Shown: positions 9,684-18,647, counted from the stretch's first letter. The stretch: 64,000 bases of DNA from Rhodovulum sp. 12E13 (GCF_003340565.1 NZ_QPLK01000003.1:215187-279186), one strand, 5' to 3'. A program made the numbers and translations. The notes: a model not told the origin generated them from the letters alone.

Positions 9684-10463
9684 TCAGCGCGCGAGGCCGT
9701 CGCGCGCCTCCGTCGCAAGCTGCCCGAGAGTGGCGGCAAGCGCCGAGGCGTCGGCTCCCACCCCGAGGAAGCGTGCGCCGAGGCGGGCGAAGTCCATCGC
9801 CTCCTGCATGTCGAAGGCCACGATGCCGGGCGCCTTGCCCGCCCGACGGGTCGCGTCGAGCGCCCCCTCGATCGCGCGGCGCACTTCCGGGTGGCCGGGG
9901 GCACCGAGATGCCCCATGTCGGCCGACAGGTCCGCCGGGCCGACGAACACCCCGTCGATCCCCTCGACGGCGGCGATGGCGCCGGCGCTGTCGACGGCGC
10001 GGCGGCTCTCGACCTGCACCATCACGCAGATCTCGGCATCGGCGGCCGTGGCGTAGTCGGCGACCGCCCCCCAGCGCGAGGCGCGCCCCACCATCGCGCC
10101 CACGCCCCGCATACCGCGCGGCGGGTAGCGGCAGGCTGCGACGGCGGCGGCCGCCTCCTCCGCCGTTTCGACCATCGGCACCAGCACCGTCTGCGCCCCG
10201 AGATCGAGCGCCTGCTTGAGCAGAACCGGGTCGTTGGCCGCCACCCGCACCACCGCCGGGCAACCCGCTGCCTCGAGCGCCTGCAATTGCGCCTGCACGG
10301 TGGTGACGGTGTTGGGCCCGTGCTCGCCGTCGATCAGACACCAGTCGAAACCCGCGCGCCCGGCAATCTCGGCCACGCCCGCATCGGCGAGCGTCAGCCA
10401 CAGCCCGGTCTGCACCTCGCCGCGCGCCAGCGCCGCCTTCAGACGGTTCGGCGGCAGCACCAT
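9684..10463 (-). CDS. HpcH/HpaI-family aldolase
   Basis: A 259-residue class II metal-dependent aldolase of the HpcH/HpaI family, which splits or joins pyruvate with aldehydes (4-hydroxy-2-oxoheptanedioate, 2-keto-3-deoxy sugar acids and similar). The family residues are present: His48 in DGEHGP, Arg73 in VVRVA, Glu152 in MVQVES and Asp178 in VGPADLS. The length is typical. Its ATG overlaps the aglK stop (ATGA), so it is translated with the alpha-glucoside operon. This is an unexpected partner; it may handle a sugar-acid side product or simply be driven by the operon. The specific substrate is not determined. Confidence 0.87.
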   Translation of the reverse strand: MVLPPNRLKAALARGEVQTGLWLTLADAGVAEIAGRAGFDWCLIDGEHGPNTVTTVQAQLQALEAAGCPAVVRVAANDPVLLKQALDLGAQTVLVPMVETAEEAAAAVAACRYPPRGMRGVGAMVGRASRWGAVADYATAADAEICVMVQVESRRAVDSAGAIAAVEGIDGVFVGPADLSADMGHLGAPGHPEVRRAIEGALDATRRAGKAPGIVAFDMQEAMDFARLGARFLGVGADASALAATLGQLATEARDGLAR

Positions 10464-11560
10464 CAGCGGTAGAGCAGCGACAGGCCGTCGGCGAACAGGT
10501 GAACCTTGGCCGGGTCGGCCGACATGTGCACCGTCCGGCCCCGCATGTCGGAGTGGATGCCGTTGAGCTTGGCGATCACCTGCTCCTGCTGGCCGATCGC
10601 GTCCTTCTGGAAGTAGAGCACCGTCACCTCGCCGAGGCTTTCGGCGATGTCGACGGTACCCGAAAACGCCCAGTCGTCGCCGTCGACCGGGTGGAAATCC
10701 TCCGGCCGGATGCCGACCTTCACCTTCCGTCCCTTGTCGTCGTCGCGCGACGGGTAATTCGACAGGACAGCGCCCTTGCCGCCATCGATGTGCACCTTCG
10801 TCTGGTTGCCGGTCTCGACGATCTCGCCCGGCAGCAGGTTCATCGCGGGCGAGCCGATGAACTGGGCGACGAACTCGTTCTGCGGCTTCTCGTAGAGCTC
10901 GAGCGGCGCCCCGACCTGGCTGATGCCGCCACCCGCGAGCACCACGATGCGGGTCGCGAGCGTCATCGCCTCGACCTGGTCGTGGGTCACGTAGATCATC
11001 GTCGAGTCGGGCATCGACTCCTTGAGCTGCGCGATCTCGATCCGCGTGGCCACCCGGAGCGCCGCGTCGAGGTTCGAGAGCGGTTCGTCGAAGAGATACA
11101 CCTTCGGGTCGCGCACGATGGCCCGCCCGATCGCCACCCGCTGCCGCTGGCCACCCGACAGCGCCTTGGGCAGACGGTCGAGATAGGGCTCGAGCTGGAG
11201 GATGCGGGCCGCCTTGTTCACCGCCTCGTCGATCTCGGCCTTCGACTTGCCGGCGAGCTTGAGCGAGAACGACATGTTGTCCCGCACGGTCATGTGCGGA
11301 TAGAGCGCGTAGGACTGGAACACCATCGCGATGCCGCGCTGCGCGGGCGGCATGTCGTTGACGCGCACGCCGTCGATGGTCAGGTCACCACCCGTGATCT
11401 TCTCGAGCCCCGCCACCATCCGCAGAAGGGTGGACTTGCCGCAGCCCGACGGCCCGACGAAAACGATCAGCTCGCCCTGCTTGATGTCGAGATTGATGTC
11501 GGAGAGGACCTTCACGTCGCCGTAGGCCTTCTCCACGTCGGTCATTGTCAATCCGGCCAT
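10463..11560 (-). CDS. aglK: Alpha-glucoside ABC transporter, ATP-binding protein
   Basis: A 365-residue MalK/UgpC-type ATPase that powers sugar import. It shows Walker A GPSGCGKST at about 36-44, signature LSGGQRQR, Walker B VYLFDEPLSNLD, the H-loop VTHDQ, and a C-terminal regulatory OB/TOBE part. It belongs to the operon aglE-aglF-aglG-aglA-aglK on the minus strand, 30 bases after aglA. In this family one ATPase serves the two permeases AglF and AglG. A second in-frame ATG five codons later (MTDVEKAYG) is an alternative start. Confidence 0.93.
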   Translation of the reverse strand: MAGLTMTDVEKAYGDVKVLSDINLDIKQGELIVFVGPSGCGKSTLLRMVAGLEKITGGDLTIDGVRVNDMPPAQRGIAMVFQSYALYPHMTVRDNMSFSLKLAGKSKAEIDEAVNKAARILQLEPYLDRLPKALSGGQRQRVAIGRAIVRDPKVYLFDEPLSNLDAALRVATRIEIAQLKESMPDSTMIYVTHDQVEAMTLATRIVVLAGGGISQVGAPLELYEKPQNEFVAQFIGSPAMNLLPGEIVETGNQTKVHIDGGKGAVLSNYPSRDDDKGRKVKVGIRPEDFHPVDGDDWAFSGTVDIAESLGEVTVLYFQKDAIGQQEQVIAKLNGIHSDMRGRTVHMSADPAKVHLFADGLSLLYR

Positions 11561-11590
11561 GCCGATCGTCCTCCCTCGTGTTCTTCTTGG

Positions 11591-13258
11591 TCAGCCGCTC
11601 TCGGCCAGCGCGAAACAGGCCTGCCAGGGCGGCAGCACCGTTCCGCGGTCGTCGGTCTTGCACTTGAAGGGCGCCCCCCGGTCGATGCGCCATTCACCGG
11701 GCGGGAAATCGACCGGCCGCGCACCATTGGACAGGTTGAAGGCGCAGAACAGCCGCACGCCCTCGTGCTCGCGGATCAGCGAGAGATAGCTGTCCTCGGC
11801 GTCGATGATCTGCATGTCGCCCTTCTGCAGAACCCGGTGCGCCTTCCGGAAGGCGATCATCTGGCGGTAGAAGGCGAGCGTGCTGCCCGGCTCTCGGTCC
11901 TGCACCGAGACAGCCCGCTCGAGATGCTCCATCGCCACGGGCAGCCACGGCCGCGCATCCGAGAAGCCGCCGTTCTGCTGGTCGGCGACCCACGGCATCG
12001 GCGTGCGCGACCCGTCGCGGCCCTTGAACTTCGGCCAGAAGCGCTTGCCGTAGGGATCCTGCAGGTCCTCGTAGGCGACGTAGGCCTCGGTGAGCCCGAG
12101 CTCCTCGCCCTGGTAGAGGCAGACCGAGCCCTGGATCGCCATGAGCAGCGCCGCGTAGCTGCGCCGCGCCTCTTCGGAGAGAGTCCAGCGAGTGGCGTGC
12201 CGCACCACGTCGTGGTTGGAATAGGCCCAGCACGCCCAGCCATCGGTCACGATCTGCTGGTAACGGGTCAGCACCGCGGCGACCTGCGTGCCTGCGGGAT
12301 AGGTGTTCGACAGGAAGTCGAAGTCGTAGCACATGTGCAGCAGGTCATCGCCCGCCGTATAGGCCGCCTGCACCTGCATCCCCCGCTGGCTCTCGCCCAC
12401 CTCGCCCACGCTGGTCGCCGCCGGGTATTCGTCCATCACCGCGCGCAACCGGCGCAGGAAGTCGATGTTCTCGGGCTGGGTCTTGTCGTGCAGGTGATCC
12501 TGAAAGTTGTAGGGGTTCACCGCGGGTGCGGTGTTGTCGTTGCGGTGCGCCGGGTCGAGCGGCGGGTTGTCGCGCAGCTCCTTGTCGTGGAAATAGAAGT
12601 TGACCGTGTCGAGGCGAAAGCCGTCGACCCCGCGATCCAGCCAGAAGCGCGCGGTGTCGAGCAGTTCGTCCTGCACGTCCGGGTTGTGAAAGTTGAGATC
12701 CGGCTGCTCGGCGAGAAAGTTGTGCAGGTAATACTGCATCCGCTCGCCGTCCCACTGCCACGCCGAGCCGCCGAAGATCGACAGCCAGTTGTTGGGCGGC
12801 GTGCCGTCGAGCTTGGCGTCGGCCCAGACATACCAGTCGGCCTTGGGGTTGTGCCGCGACGATCGGCTCTCGCGGAACCACGGATGCTCCGACGAGGTGT
12901 GCGACAGCACGAGGTCGATCAGCACCTTCAGCCCCAGCTCGTGCGCCCGCTGGATCAGCGCGTCGAAATCGCCGAGCGTGCCGAAGAGCGGATCGACGTC
13001 GCGGTAGTCCGAGACGTCGTAGCCGTAGTCGAGCATCGGCGAGCGGAAGAACGGCGAGATCCAGATCGCGTCGACGCCCAGCGACGCGACATGCGGCAGG
13101 CGGTGGATGATCCCCGCGAGATCGCCCACGCCGTCGCTGTTCGAGTCCTGGAACGACCGCGGATAGATCTGGTAGATCACGGCGCCGCGCCACCAGTCGC
13201 GGTCGATACCGGTCTGCGCCTGGCGCGCGGGCGCCGTCGAGGGATCGAGGAAGCTCAC
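11591..13258 (-). CDS. aglA: Alpha-glucosidase, GH13
   Basis: A 555-residue cytoplasmic GH13 enzyme that hydrolyses imported alpha-glucosides such as maltose, sucrose or trehalose to glucose. It has no signal peptide. Family motifs in order are VLSHTSSEHPWF, GVDGFRLDTVNFYFHD with the nucleophile Asp, SVGEVGE with the acid/base Glu, and SNHD with the transition-state Asp; QGEELGL and PMPW follow. This matches the oligo-1,6-/alpha-glucosidase subfamily of AglA from Sinorhizobium. It lies between the permease gene aglG (9-base gap) and aglK, as in known agl operons. Confidence 0.95.
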   Translation of the reverse strand: MSFLDPSTAPARQAQTGIDRDWWRGAVIYQIYPRSFQDSNSDGVGDLAGIIHRLPHVASLGVDAIWISPFFRSPMLDYGYDVSDYRDVDPLFGTLGDFDALIQRAHELGLKVLIDLVLSHTSSEHPWFRESRSSRHNPKADWYVWADAKLDGTPPNNWLSIFGGSAWQWDGERMQYYLHNFLAEQPDLNFHNPDVQDELLDTARFWLDRGVDGFRLDTVNFYFHDKELRDNPPLDPAHRNDNTAPAVNPYNFQDHLHDKTQPENIDFLRRLRAVMDEYPAATSVGEVGESQRGMQVQAAYTAGDDLLHMCYDFDFLSNTYPAGTQVAAVLTRYQQIVTDGWACWAYSNHDVVRHATRWTLSEEARRSYAALLMAIQGSVCLYQGEELGLTEAYVAYEDLQDPYGKRFWPKFKGRDGSRTPMPWVADQQNGGFSDARPWLPVAMEHLERAVSVQDREPGSTLAFYRQMIAFRKAHRVLQKGDMQIIDAEDSYLSLIREHEGVRLFCAFNLSNGARPVDFPPGEWRIDRGAPFKCKTDDRGTVLPPWQACFALAESG

Positions 13259-13267
13259 GAAATCTCC

Positions 13268-14497
13268 TTACTTGACCGAGCCCGCGAGCAGGCCGCGCAC
13301 GAGGAAGCGCTGCATCGAGAAGAACACGATCAGCGGCACCGCGATCATCACGAAGGCCGCCGCGGCGAGGATATGCCACTCGCCCCCGCGCGAGCCGAGC
13401 AGGTTGGTCACCACGAAGCGGGTCATCACCGTGCTCTCGGTATCGGCGGGCAGGAAGACCGAGGCCACGAGCAGGTCGTTCCATGTCCACAGGAACTGGA
13501 AGATGGCGAAGCTGGCCAGGGCGGGGAACGACAGCGGAAGCACGATCTTCCAGAAGATCTCGAAGTCGGTGGCGCCGTCGACGCGGGCGTTCTCGATGAT
13601 GTCGCGCGGCAGGCCGACCATGTAGTTGCGCAACAGATAGACCGCAAGCGGCAACCCGAAGCCCGTATGCGCCAGCCAGATGCCGAGGAAGCTCTTCCCG
13701 ATACCGAACCATTCGTGAATGATCGTCAGCGGCACGAAGGCGAGCTGCAGCGGCACGACGAGCAGGCCGACCACGATGGCGATCAGCAGGCCGCGGCCCG
13801 GAAAGTCCATCCAGGCCAGCGCGTAGGCCGCGAACGCGGCGATGACGATCGGGATGACGGTCGCGGGGATCGAGACGGTCAGCGTGTTCACGAACGGGCC
13901 GAACAGCGCCTCCTCCGAGAACAGCAGGTCGTCGAGGCTGCGCCCCTGCTCGAGTGCCTCGGCCCGGTCCTCGGCGTCCATGTCGGTCAGGACCTCGGCG
14001 TAGTTCTCCAGCGTGATCTGCGGCGGCGCGATGAGCGCCATGGGCAGGTTGAGCGCCCCCTCCATCTGCTCGGGCGATCTGGCGATCAGCGTGCCGTCAC
14101 GCTCCACCGTGACCGCGACGCCGTCGCGGGTCTCGGCGGTCTCGCCGGGGGCGAGGTTGGCCCCCCGCAGGCGCGACACCCCGAAGGCGTCGACGGTGGC
14201 GCGGCCCACCACGTCGTCGGGCAGCGCCGCGCCCGACTCGCCCTCGAACACGTTGGTCTCGAGCAGCCACCCGCCGCCCTCGCCCTCCTGCTGGTCGTCG
14301 ACCGGAACCTCGACGACGAAGGTCAGCGGGGCGCCCTGCAGCGCCATCCACCACCCGGTCTCGGATATCGCGTCCTGGTCGCGCAGCGAGGTGACGAGCA
14401 GCCCCACCGTCGGCACGATCCAGACGATCACGAGAAGCAGCGTCGCCAGGTGCGTGGCGATCCCGAGGCCCGATTTCTGGCCGGCGATATTGTCCAT
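13268..14497 (-). CDS. aglG: Alpha-glucoside ABC transporter permease AglG
   Basis: A 409-residue MalG-like inner-membrane permease. TM1 (residues about 14-36) is followed by a long, acidic, Gly-rich periplasmic domain of about 150 residues rather than the short loop of MalG; such an insertion is typical of AglG proteins. Five more helices follow, with the EAA coupling loop ENARVDGATDFEIFWKIVLPLS that contacts AglK. It forms the membrane channel with AglF. The gene starts 15 bases after aglF stops and ends 9 bases before aglA. Confidence 0.93.
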   Translation of the reverse strand: MDNIAGQKSGLGIATHLATLLLVIVWIVPTVGLLVTSLRDQDAISETGWWMALQGAPLTFVVEVPVDDQQEGEGGGWLLETNVFEGESGAALPDDVVGRATVDAFGVSRLRGANLAPGETAETRDGVAVTVERDGTLIARSPEQMEGALNLPMALIAPPQITLENYAEVLTDMDAEDRAEALEQGRSLDDLLFSEEALFGPFVNTLTVSIPATVIPIVIAAFAAYALAWMDFPGRGLLIAIVVGLLVVPLQLAFVPLTIIHEWFGIGKSFLGIWLAHTGFGLPLAVYLLRNYMVGLPRDIIENARVDGATDFEIFWKIVLPLSFPALASFAIFQFLWTWNDLLVASVFLPADTESTVMTRFVVTNLLGSRGGEWHILAAAAFVMIAVPLIVFFSMQRFLVRGLLAGSVK

Positions 14498-14512
14498 GAC
14501 GCTCCCCTCCCC

Positions 14513-15502
14513 TCAGCGCAGTTCCGCGCGGGCCTGGCGGATGTTCCAGACCATCACCGGCAGCACGAGCACCATGATCACGATCGAGATCGCCGTGGCG
14601 AAGCCGTAATTGCCGCTGTCGAAGTAGCGCATCATCTGAGTCGGCAGGATCTCGAGATTGCGATACTGGTTCCCCATCGCCGCGACGATGTCATAGACCT
14701 TGAGCACCAGGATGGTGATCGTCGTCCAGACCACCACGATCGTGCCCATGATCTGCGGCACCTTGATCTTGAAGAAGATCTGGAAGGGGTTGGCCCCGTC
14801 GAGGATTGCGGCCTCGATCGTCTCCTCGGGCACGCCGCGCAACGCCGCCGAAAGGATCACCATGGCGAAGCCGGTCTGGATCCAGATCAGCACGACCATA
14901 AGCAGGAAACTGTCGATGATCTGCCCGTCGACCAGCGTCACGCCCTCCTCGGCGCCGAACAGGCCGCGCAGGGCGTTGATCACGCCGATGTCGATGTCGG
15001 GGTGATAGACGAAGCTCCAGATCAGCGAGGCGCCGACGAAGCTGATCGCCATGGGCATGAACACCAGCGATTTCGCCAGGTTGCCCCACGACAGCCGGTC
15101 GGTCAGCTGGGCCGCGAGCAGGCCGAAGGCGGTCGAGGCCGCCGGCACGACGAGCACCCAGAGCATGTTGTTGAGCAGCGAGACGCGGAAGGTCTCGTTG
15201 GCGAAGATCTCGGTATAGTTGCGATACCAGCCACCGTCCTCGGCGACGCCCGACGTGACCGACAGCCACGCCGAATAGAACACCGGCACCACGAGGTAGA
15301 GCCCGAGCGCGAACATCGCCGGAAAGAGAAAGAGCCACGGCCGGATCGCGTTGGCGCGGTTGATGTTGCGCCCGATATTCTCGCCCCGTGGCGGGTAGAC
15401 CACGTTGTCGAGCACCCAGTTGGATGCCCAGAAATAGGCGAACATGCCGCCCACGCCGATCAGGATCGTGAAGATCCCCGACAGGATCACCGAGTCGAGC
15501 AT
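14513..15502 (-). CDS. aglF: Alpha-glucoside ABC transporter permease AglF
   Basis: A 329-residue MalF-like permease with about eight hydrophobic segments, including two N-terminal ones before the main six-helix unit. The EAA loop reads EAAILDGANPFQIFFKIKVPQ, the site where the ATPase docks. It pairs with AglG in the inner membrane. It follows aglE after a 128-base spacer that contains a perfect 12-bp hairpin, an arrangement that often keeps the binding-protein message more abundant than the permease message. Confidence 0.93.
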   Translation of the reverse strand: MLDSVILSGIFTILIGVGGMFAYFWASNWVLDNVVYPPRGENIGRNINRANAIRPWLFLFPAMFALGLYLVVPVFYSAWLSVTSGVAEDGGWYRNYTEIFANETFRVSLLNNMLWVLVVPAASTAFGLLAAQLTDRLSWGNLAKSLVFMPMAISFVGASLIWSFVYHPDIDIGVINALRGLFGAEEGVTLVDGQIIDSFLLMVVLIWIQTGFAMVILSAALRGVPEETIEAAILDGANPFQIFFKIKVPQIMGTIVVVWTTITILVLKVYDIVAAMGNQYRNLEILPTQMMRYFDSGNYGFATAISIVIMVLVLPVMVWNIRQARAELR

Positions 15503-15582
15503 CCGCCCCTCCCTTTCGTTCGACCGCCGGATTCCATGGCCCGCCGTCGTGGCGCACCCGTTCCGGTCTGTGTGTCGGTGTA

Positions 15583-15617
15583 GCGCGCGCGGCCGGCCGG
15601 CGCCGGGCCGCGCGCGC
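15583..15617 (-). promoter_or_regulatory. Intercistronic hairpin between aglE and aglF
   Basis: GCGCGCGCGGCC at 15583-15594 is the exact reverse complement of 15606-15617, leaving an 11-base loop: a very stable 12-bp, all G-C stem. It begins 14 bases after the aglE stop (reading on the minus strand) and has no U-run. By analogy with malE-malF spacers it would block 3' exonucleases or cause partial termination, favouring AglE production. Confidence 0.6.
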
Positions 15618-15630
15618 CGGAGCCGTCAGC

Positions 15631-16974
15631 TCACTTGATGGCGTCCCAGGCGGCCTGGATGCTCTCGGCCTCGGCCTGGGCGTCGCCCGAGCGCATGTAC
15701 TCGACCATCCCGGTCCAGAAGGCGCCGGCACCGATCTCGGAGGGCATCAGGTCGGAGGCGTCGAAGCGGAACGAGGTGGCCGACAGCAGGATCTCGCCCA
15801 TCCCCTTGAGCGTGTCGTTGGCGTAGAGGTCGGTGTTCACGCCCGAATGCGGCGTGAGGAAGCCCGACTGCGCCATCCACAGCTCGTGCGCGATCGGCGT
15901 CTTGAGGAACTCGATGAACCCGCGGGTCGCGTCGGAATCATCGGTGATCGCCCACGCCGTGCCCGCGCCCAGCACAGGGCTGCCAAGATCTTCGGCCTCG
16001 AAGGGCGGGAAGTAGAAGAAGTCGAATTCCGCGTCCTCGGGGAAGAAGGTCGGGATGAACGATGCCTGCTTGTGCATCAGGCAGTCGGGCGGGAACTGGA
16101 ACAGACCGTCCGGCGCGTTGCGGAAGTCGTTGGCGACGATTTCGGCCGGCGACATGCCCGTCCATTCCTCGTTACGCGCGAAGGAGCCGAAAAGCTCGAT
16201 GGCGTTGACGACCGGCTCGGACGAGAACGGGATGTCGTTGGCGACCCACGCGTCGTAGGTCTCCAGCGGCTGGGTGCGCAGCATGATGTCCTCGACCCAG
16301 TCGGTCGCGGGCCAGCCCGTCGCCCCCTCCGACCCGATGCCGATGCACCAGGGCGTGAAGCCGTCGGCGAGCGCCTGCTCGCTCAGGCCCACGAGCTCTT
16401 CCATCGTGGTGGGTATCTCGTAGCCCAGTTCGTCGAAGATCGGCGGCGAATACCAGACGAGCGATTTCACGTCGACCTTGTAGAAGAAGCCGTTGAGCGC
16501 CTCGCCCCCCGCCTGTTCGTTGGCCGAGGTGGCGAGGTCGACCCAGCTCTGGCCGGCCGCGTAGTTGTCGCGGATCCAGCTCGCCGTCTCCTCGCCGAGC
16601 GGCGCGACATGGCCGGCGGCCGCGAGGTCGGCCAGCAGGCCGGGCTGCGGGATCACCGCGAGATTGGGAAGGCCGCCGGTCTGGGAGGCGCGGCGAATCT
16701 CGCTTTCGAAGCTGTCGGAGCCGGAATACGCGACCGTCGCGCCGGTCGCCGCCTCGAAATAGTCGATCACGCTCGTGACGAGGTCGAGGTCGTCTCCGAT
16801 CCACGGGCCGGAGATGGTGATCTCGGCGCCGTCGAAATCATTCTCCGCGGCGAAGCTCTCGTAGCTCGCCCAGTTGAAATCGCCCTCGCCGACGGGAAAG
16901 ACGAGATCCTGCGCCGCCGCGGATCCCGCGCAGAGAGCCAGGCCGGCGGCACCGGCCATAAGACGGTTCTTCAT
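15631..16974 (-). CDS. aglE: Alpha-glucoside-binding periplasmic protein
   Basis: A 447-residue solute-binding protein of the carbohydrate (family 1) type. A Sec signal peptide covers about residues 1-21 (cleavage after SAAA), and the mature part begins QDLVFPVGEGDFNW. Motifs typical of AglE and relatives include ISGPWIGDDL and the cluster of aromatic residues expected to stack on sugars. It delivers alpha-glucosides to AglFG in the inner membrane. A GGGAGG ribosome-binding site precedes the ATG. It is the first gene of the operon and is read away from aglR across a regulatory region with two palindromes. Confidence 0.94.
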   Translation of the reverse strand: MKNRLMAGAAGLALCAGSAAAQDLVFPVGEGDFNWASYESFAAENDFDGAEITISGPWIGDDLDLVTSVIDYFEAATGATVAYSGSDSFESEIRRASQTGGLPNLAVIPQPGLLADLAAAGHVAPLGEETASWIRDNYAAGQSWVDLATSANEQAGGEALNGFFYKVDVKSLVWYSPPIFDELGYEIPTTMEELVGLSEQALADGFTPWCIGIGSEGATGWPATDWVEDIMLRTQPLETYDAWVANDIPFSSEPVVNAIELFGSFARNEEWTGMSPAEIVANDFRNAPDGLFQFPPDCLMHKQASFIPTFFPEDAEFDFFYFPPFEAEDLGSPVLGAGTAWAITDDSDATRGFIEFLKTPIAHELWMAQSGFLTPHSGVNTDLYANDTLKGMGEILLSATSFRFDASDLMPSEIGAGAFWTGMVEYMRSGDAQAEAESIQAAWDAIK

Positions 16975-17022
16975 GGTTAACCTCCCGTGTTCGCGCCCGA
17001 GCCACCGGGCCTGGCGCTTTAT

Positions 17023-17035
17023 TGGAGCGGCTCCA
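17023..17035. promoter_or_regulatory. Palindrome 1, candidate AglR operator
   Basis: TGGAGCGGCTCCA is a perfect palindrome around a central G, embedded in TTGGAGCGGCTCCAG. GAGC/GCTC half-sites around a GC-rich centre are usual for LacI-family operators. It lies 49 bases upstream of the aglE start, where a bound repressor would block transcription. Confidence 0.55.
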
Positions 17036-17044
17036 GGCGCGCAC

Positions 17045-17058
17045 CCAAACCGCTTTGG
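17045..17058. promoter_or_regulatory. Palindrome 2, candidate LacI-type operator
   Basis: CCAAACCGCTTTGG has half-sites CCAAA/TTTGG around a central CG, the classic LacI-family operator form. The centres of palindromes 1 and 2 are about 22 bases apart, close to two helical turns, which would suit paired binding on one face of the DNA. Confidence 0.5.
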
Positions 17059-17297
17059 ATGACCGGCACGATACCCGCGCCGGTGAGGGTGTCAATGCAG
17101 GACAGGGAGCGAATCGCCCTGAATTTCCGCGACTGTCAGCGCTAACTGCCCTGCATCGGGCGCAGCGCGAACCGCCGCTTTGACCGGGGCGCGACGCTGC
17201 GCTAACGGTGTGGGATCGCCAGACCGCGGCATCCGGGCCGGCCGCGCATCGCCCGCGGCGACAGTCAGACCCGCAGACTGGCCATTTTCATGCGACC

Positions 17298-18326
17298 ATG
17301 ACTCTCCGAACCCTCGCCGAAAGCCTCGGGCTCAGCCCCACTACCGTCAGTCGCGCGCTGAACGGCTATGGCGACGTGGCTCCGGCGACGCGCGCGCGGG
17401 TCCAGGCGGCGGCACGGGCACAGGGCTACGCGCCGAACCCGCGCGCCCGGTCGCTCGCCACGGGCCGGGCGATGGCGATCGGGCATGTCATCCCGGCCAC
17501 ATCGCGGCACGAGATCGTCAATCCTGTCTTTGCCGACTTCATCGCCGGCGCAAGCGAGACCTATGCCGCCGCGGGCTACGAGATCGTGCTGTCGGTCATG
17601 CCCGAAGGCGACGAGGCGGAGGGCTATCGCCGCCTTGCCCGGTCGCGGCGGATCGACGGGCTGCTGCTGCAGGCGCCCCGGCCCGACGATCGGCGGATCG
17701 CCCTGCTTGCGGGGCTCGGCCTGCCCTATGTCGTGCACGGCCGCGCCTCGCAGGAGGCGGCCCCCTACGGATGGCTCGACATGGACAACCGCCGCGCCTT
17801 CGCCCGGGCGACGCGCCACCTGACCGGGCTCGGCCACCGCCGCATCGCGCTGCTGAACGGGCCCGCGGGGATGGACTTCGCCACCCGCCGCGCCGCCGGC
17901 CACGCCGCCGCGCTGGACGAGGCGGGCATCGCTCTCGATCCGGCGCTGGTGCGCCACGAGCCGATGACGGAGTTCTACGGCTACACCGCAGCGCGCGCGT
18001 TGACGGGCCTCGCGGTGCCGCCGACCGCCTACCTGACCTCGTCGCTGCTGATCGCGATGGGCGTGCGCCGCGCGATCGAGGAGGCCGGGCTGCGCCTCGG
18101 CCACGACGTCTCGCTCGTCACCCACGACGACGGGCTGAGCTACCTGCCGAACGGCGCGCCGGGCCGGCCGCTCTTCACCGCGACGCGGGCGCCGGTGCGC
18201 GAGATGGGGCGCGAAGCGGCGGCGATGCTGCTTTCGGCCATCGCCGAGCCCCGGCGCGCCCCGCGCACCCGGCTGATCGAGGCCGAGTGGGTCGAGGGGC
18301 CATCGACCGGTGCGGCCCCTCGCTGA
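17298..18326 (+). CDS. aglR: LacI-family regulator of the agl operon
   Basis: A 342-residue LacI/GalR regulator. The N-terminal helix-turn-helix is LRTLAESLGLSPTTVSRALNGYG (positions 3-25) followed by the hinge RARSLATGRAMAIGHV, then a periplasmic-binding-protein-like effector domain. It is divergent from aglE and next to the two palindromes, so it most likely represses aglEFGAK until an alpha-glucoside or glucose derivative binds. The ATG at 17298 gives the normal LacI N-terminus; the longer frame upstream has no family support. Confidence 0.9.
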   Translation: MTLRTLAESLGLSPTTVSRALNGYGDVAPATRARVQAAARAQGYAPNPRARSLATGRAMAIGHVIPATSRHEIVNPVFADFIAGASETYAAAGYEIVLSVMPEGDEAEGYRRLARSRRIDGLLLQAPRPDDRRIALLAGLGLPYVVHGRASQEAAPYGWLDMDNRRAFARATRHLTGLGHRRIALLNGPAGMDFATRRAAGHAAALDEAGIALDPALVRHEPMTEFYGYTAARALTGLAVPPTAYLTSSLLIAMGVRRAIEEAGLRLGHDVSLVTHDDGLSYLPNGAPGRPLFTATRAPVREMGREAAAMLLSAIAEPRRAPRTRLIEAEWVEGPSTGAAPR

Positions 18327-18647
18327 GGCGCAGCCTTCGCCCCGCCCGACCGGGGCGCCGAGAGCGGCGGCGCGCCACGGGGACGCTGCCCCCGGTCGCC
18401 CGGTCCGGGCGACTCCCCCGGGATATTTGAAGCAAGAAGAAGCAGGGCCGCCGGGGCCGCGGCGCGCGGCACAAAGCAATGGCGAGGGCGCGGCGGCCGG
18501 CGGCCGGTGGGCGGTGGGCGGTGGGCGGTTTCCCGGGAGCGACGGGCGGTCTCCGGTGGGCCGGGTTGCATCTCACCCTTGCCCCCCCCTAGACCGGGCC
18601 GGCGGCCGCGTTGGCGCCACCACCCATCCGCTGCCCGGAGGAGCCCC
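18327..18647. other. Spacer between aglR and beta-glucosidase gene
   Basis: No gene is seen in these 321 bases. They hold the conserved 3'-end element at 18384-18449 and, at 18506-18526, three tandem copies of GGTGGGC. A GGAGGAG ribosome-binding site for the next gene is at about 18637-18643. Confidence 0.6.
18384..18449 (+). repeat. 3'-end repeat element, copy A (hairpin plus A/G-rich tail)
   Basis: The element starts with CGCTGCCCCC, then forms a 9-bp hairpin (GTCGCCCGG 18395-18403 with 18405-18413), then reads TCCCCCGGGATATTTGAAG followed by CAAGAAGAAGCAGGGCC. It starts 57 bases after the aglR stop, in sense. A nearly identical 65-base copy lies at 34501-34565 on the other strand, also just after a stop codon, and a divergent copy at 43226-43283. 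Confidence 0.75.

Larger units (their letters stand above)
16975..17297. promoter_or_regulatory. Divergent aglE/aglR control region
   Basis: This 323-base stretch between the divergent genes holds no gene. It contains two LacI-type palindromes (annotated separately) about 50-85 bases before aglE, plus two copies of GCGCTAAC near 17139 and 17198. Promoters for both directions must lie here, but no convincing -35/-10 pair stands out in this GC-rich sequence. Confidence 0.7.

Noticed and set aside
10499..15583. A 1694-codon open frame on the plus strand
   Set aside because: It runs antisense to aglK-aglA-aglG-aglF, is rich in Arg, His and Asp without any domain, and is an artefact of high GC content with strong third-position bias.
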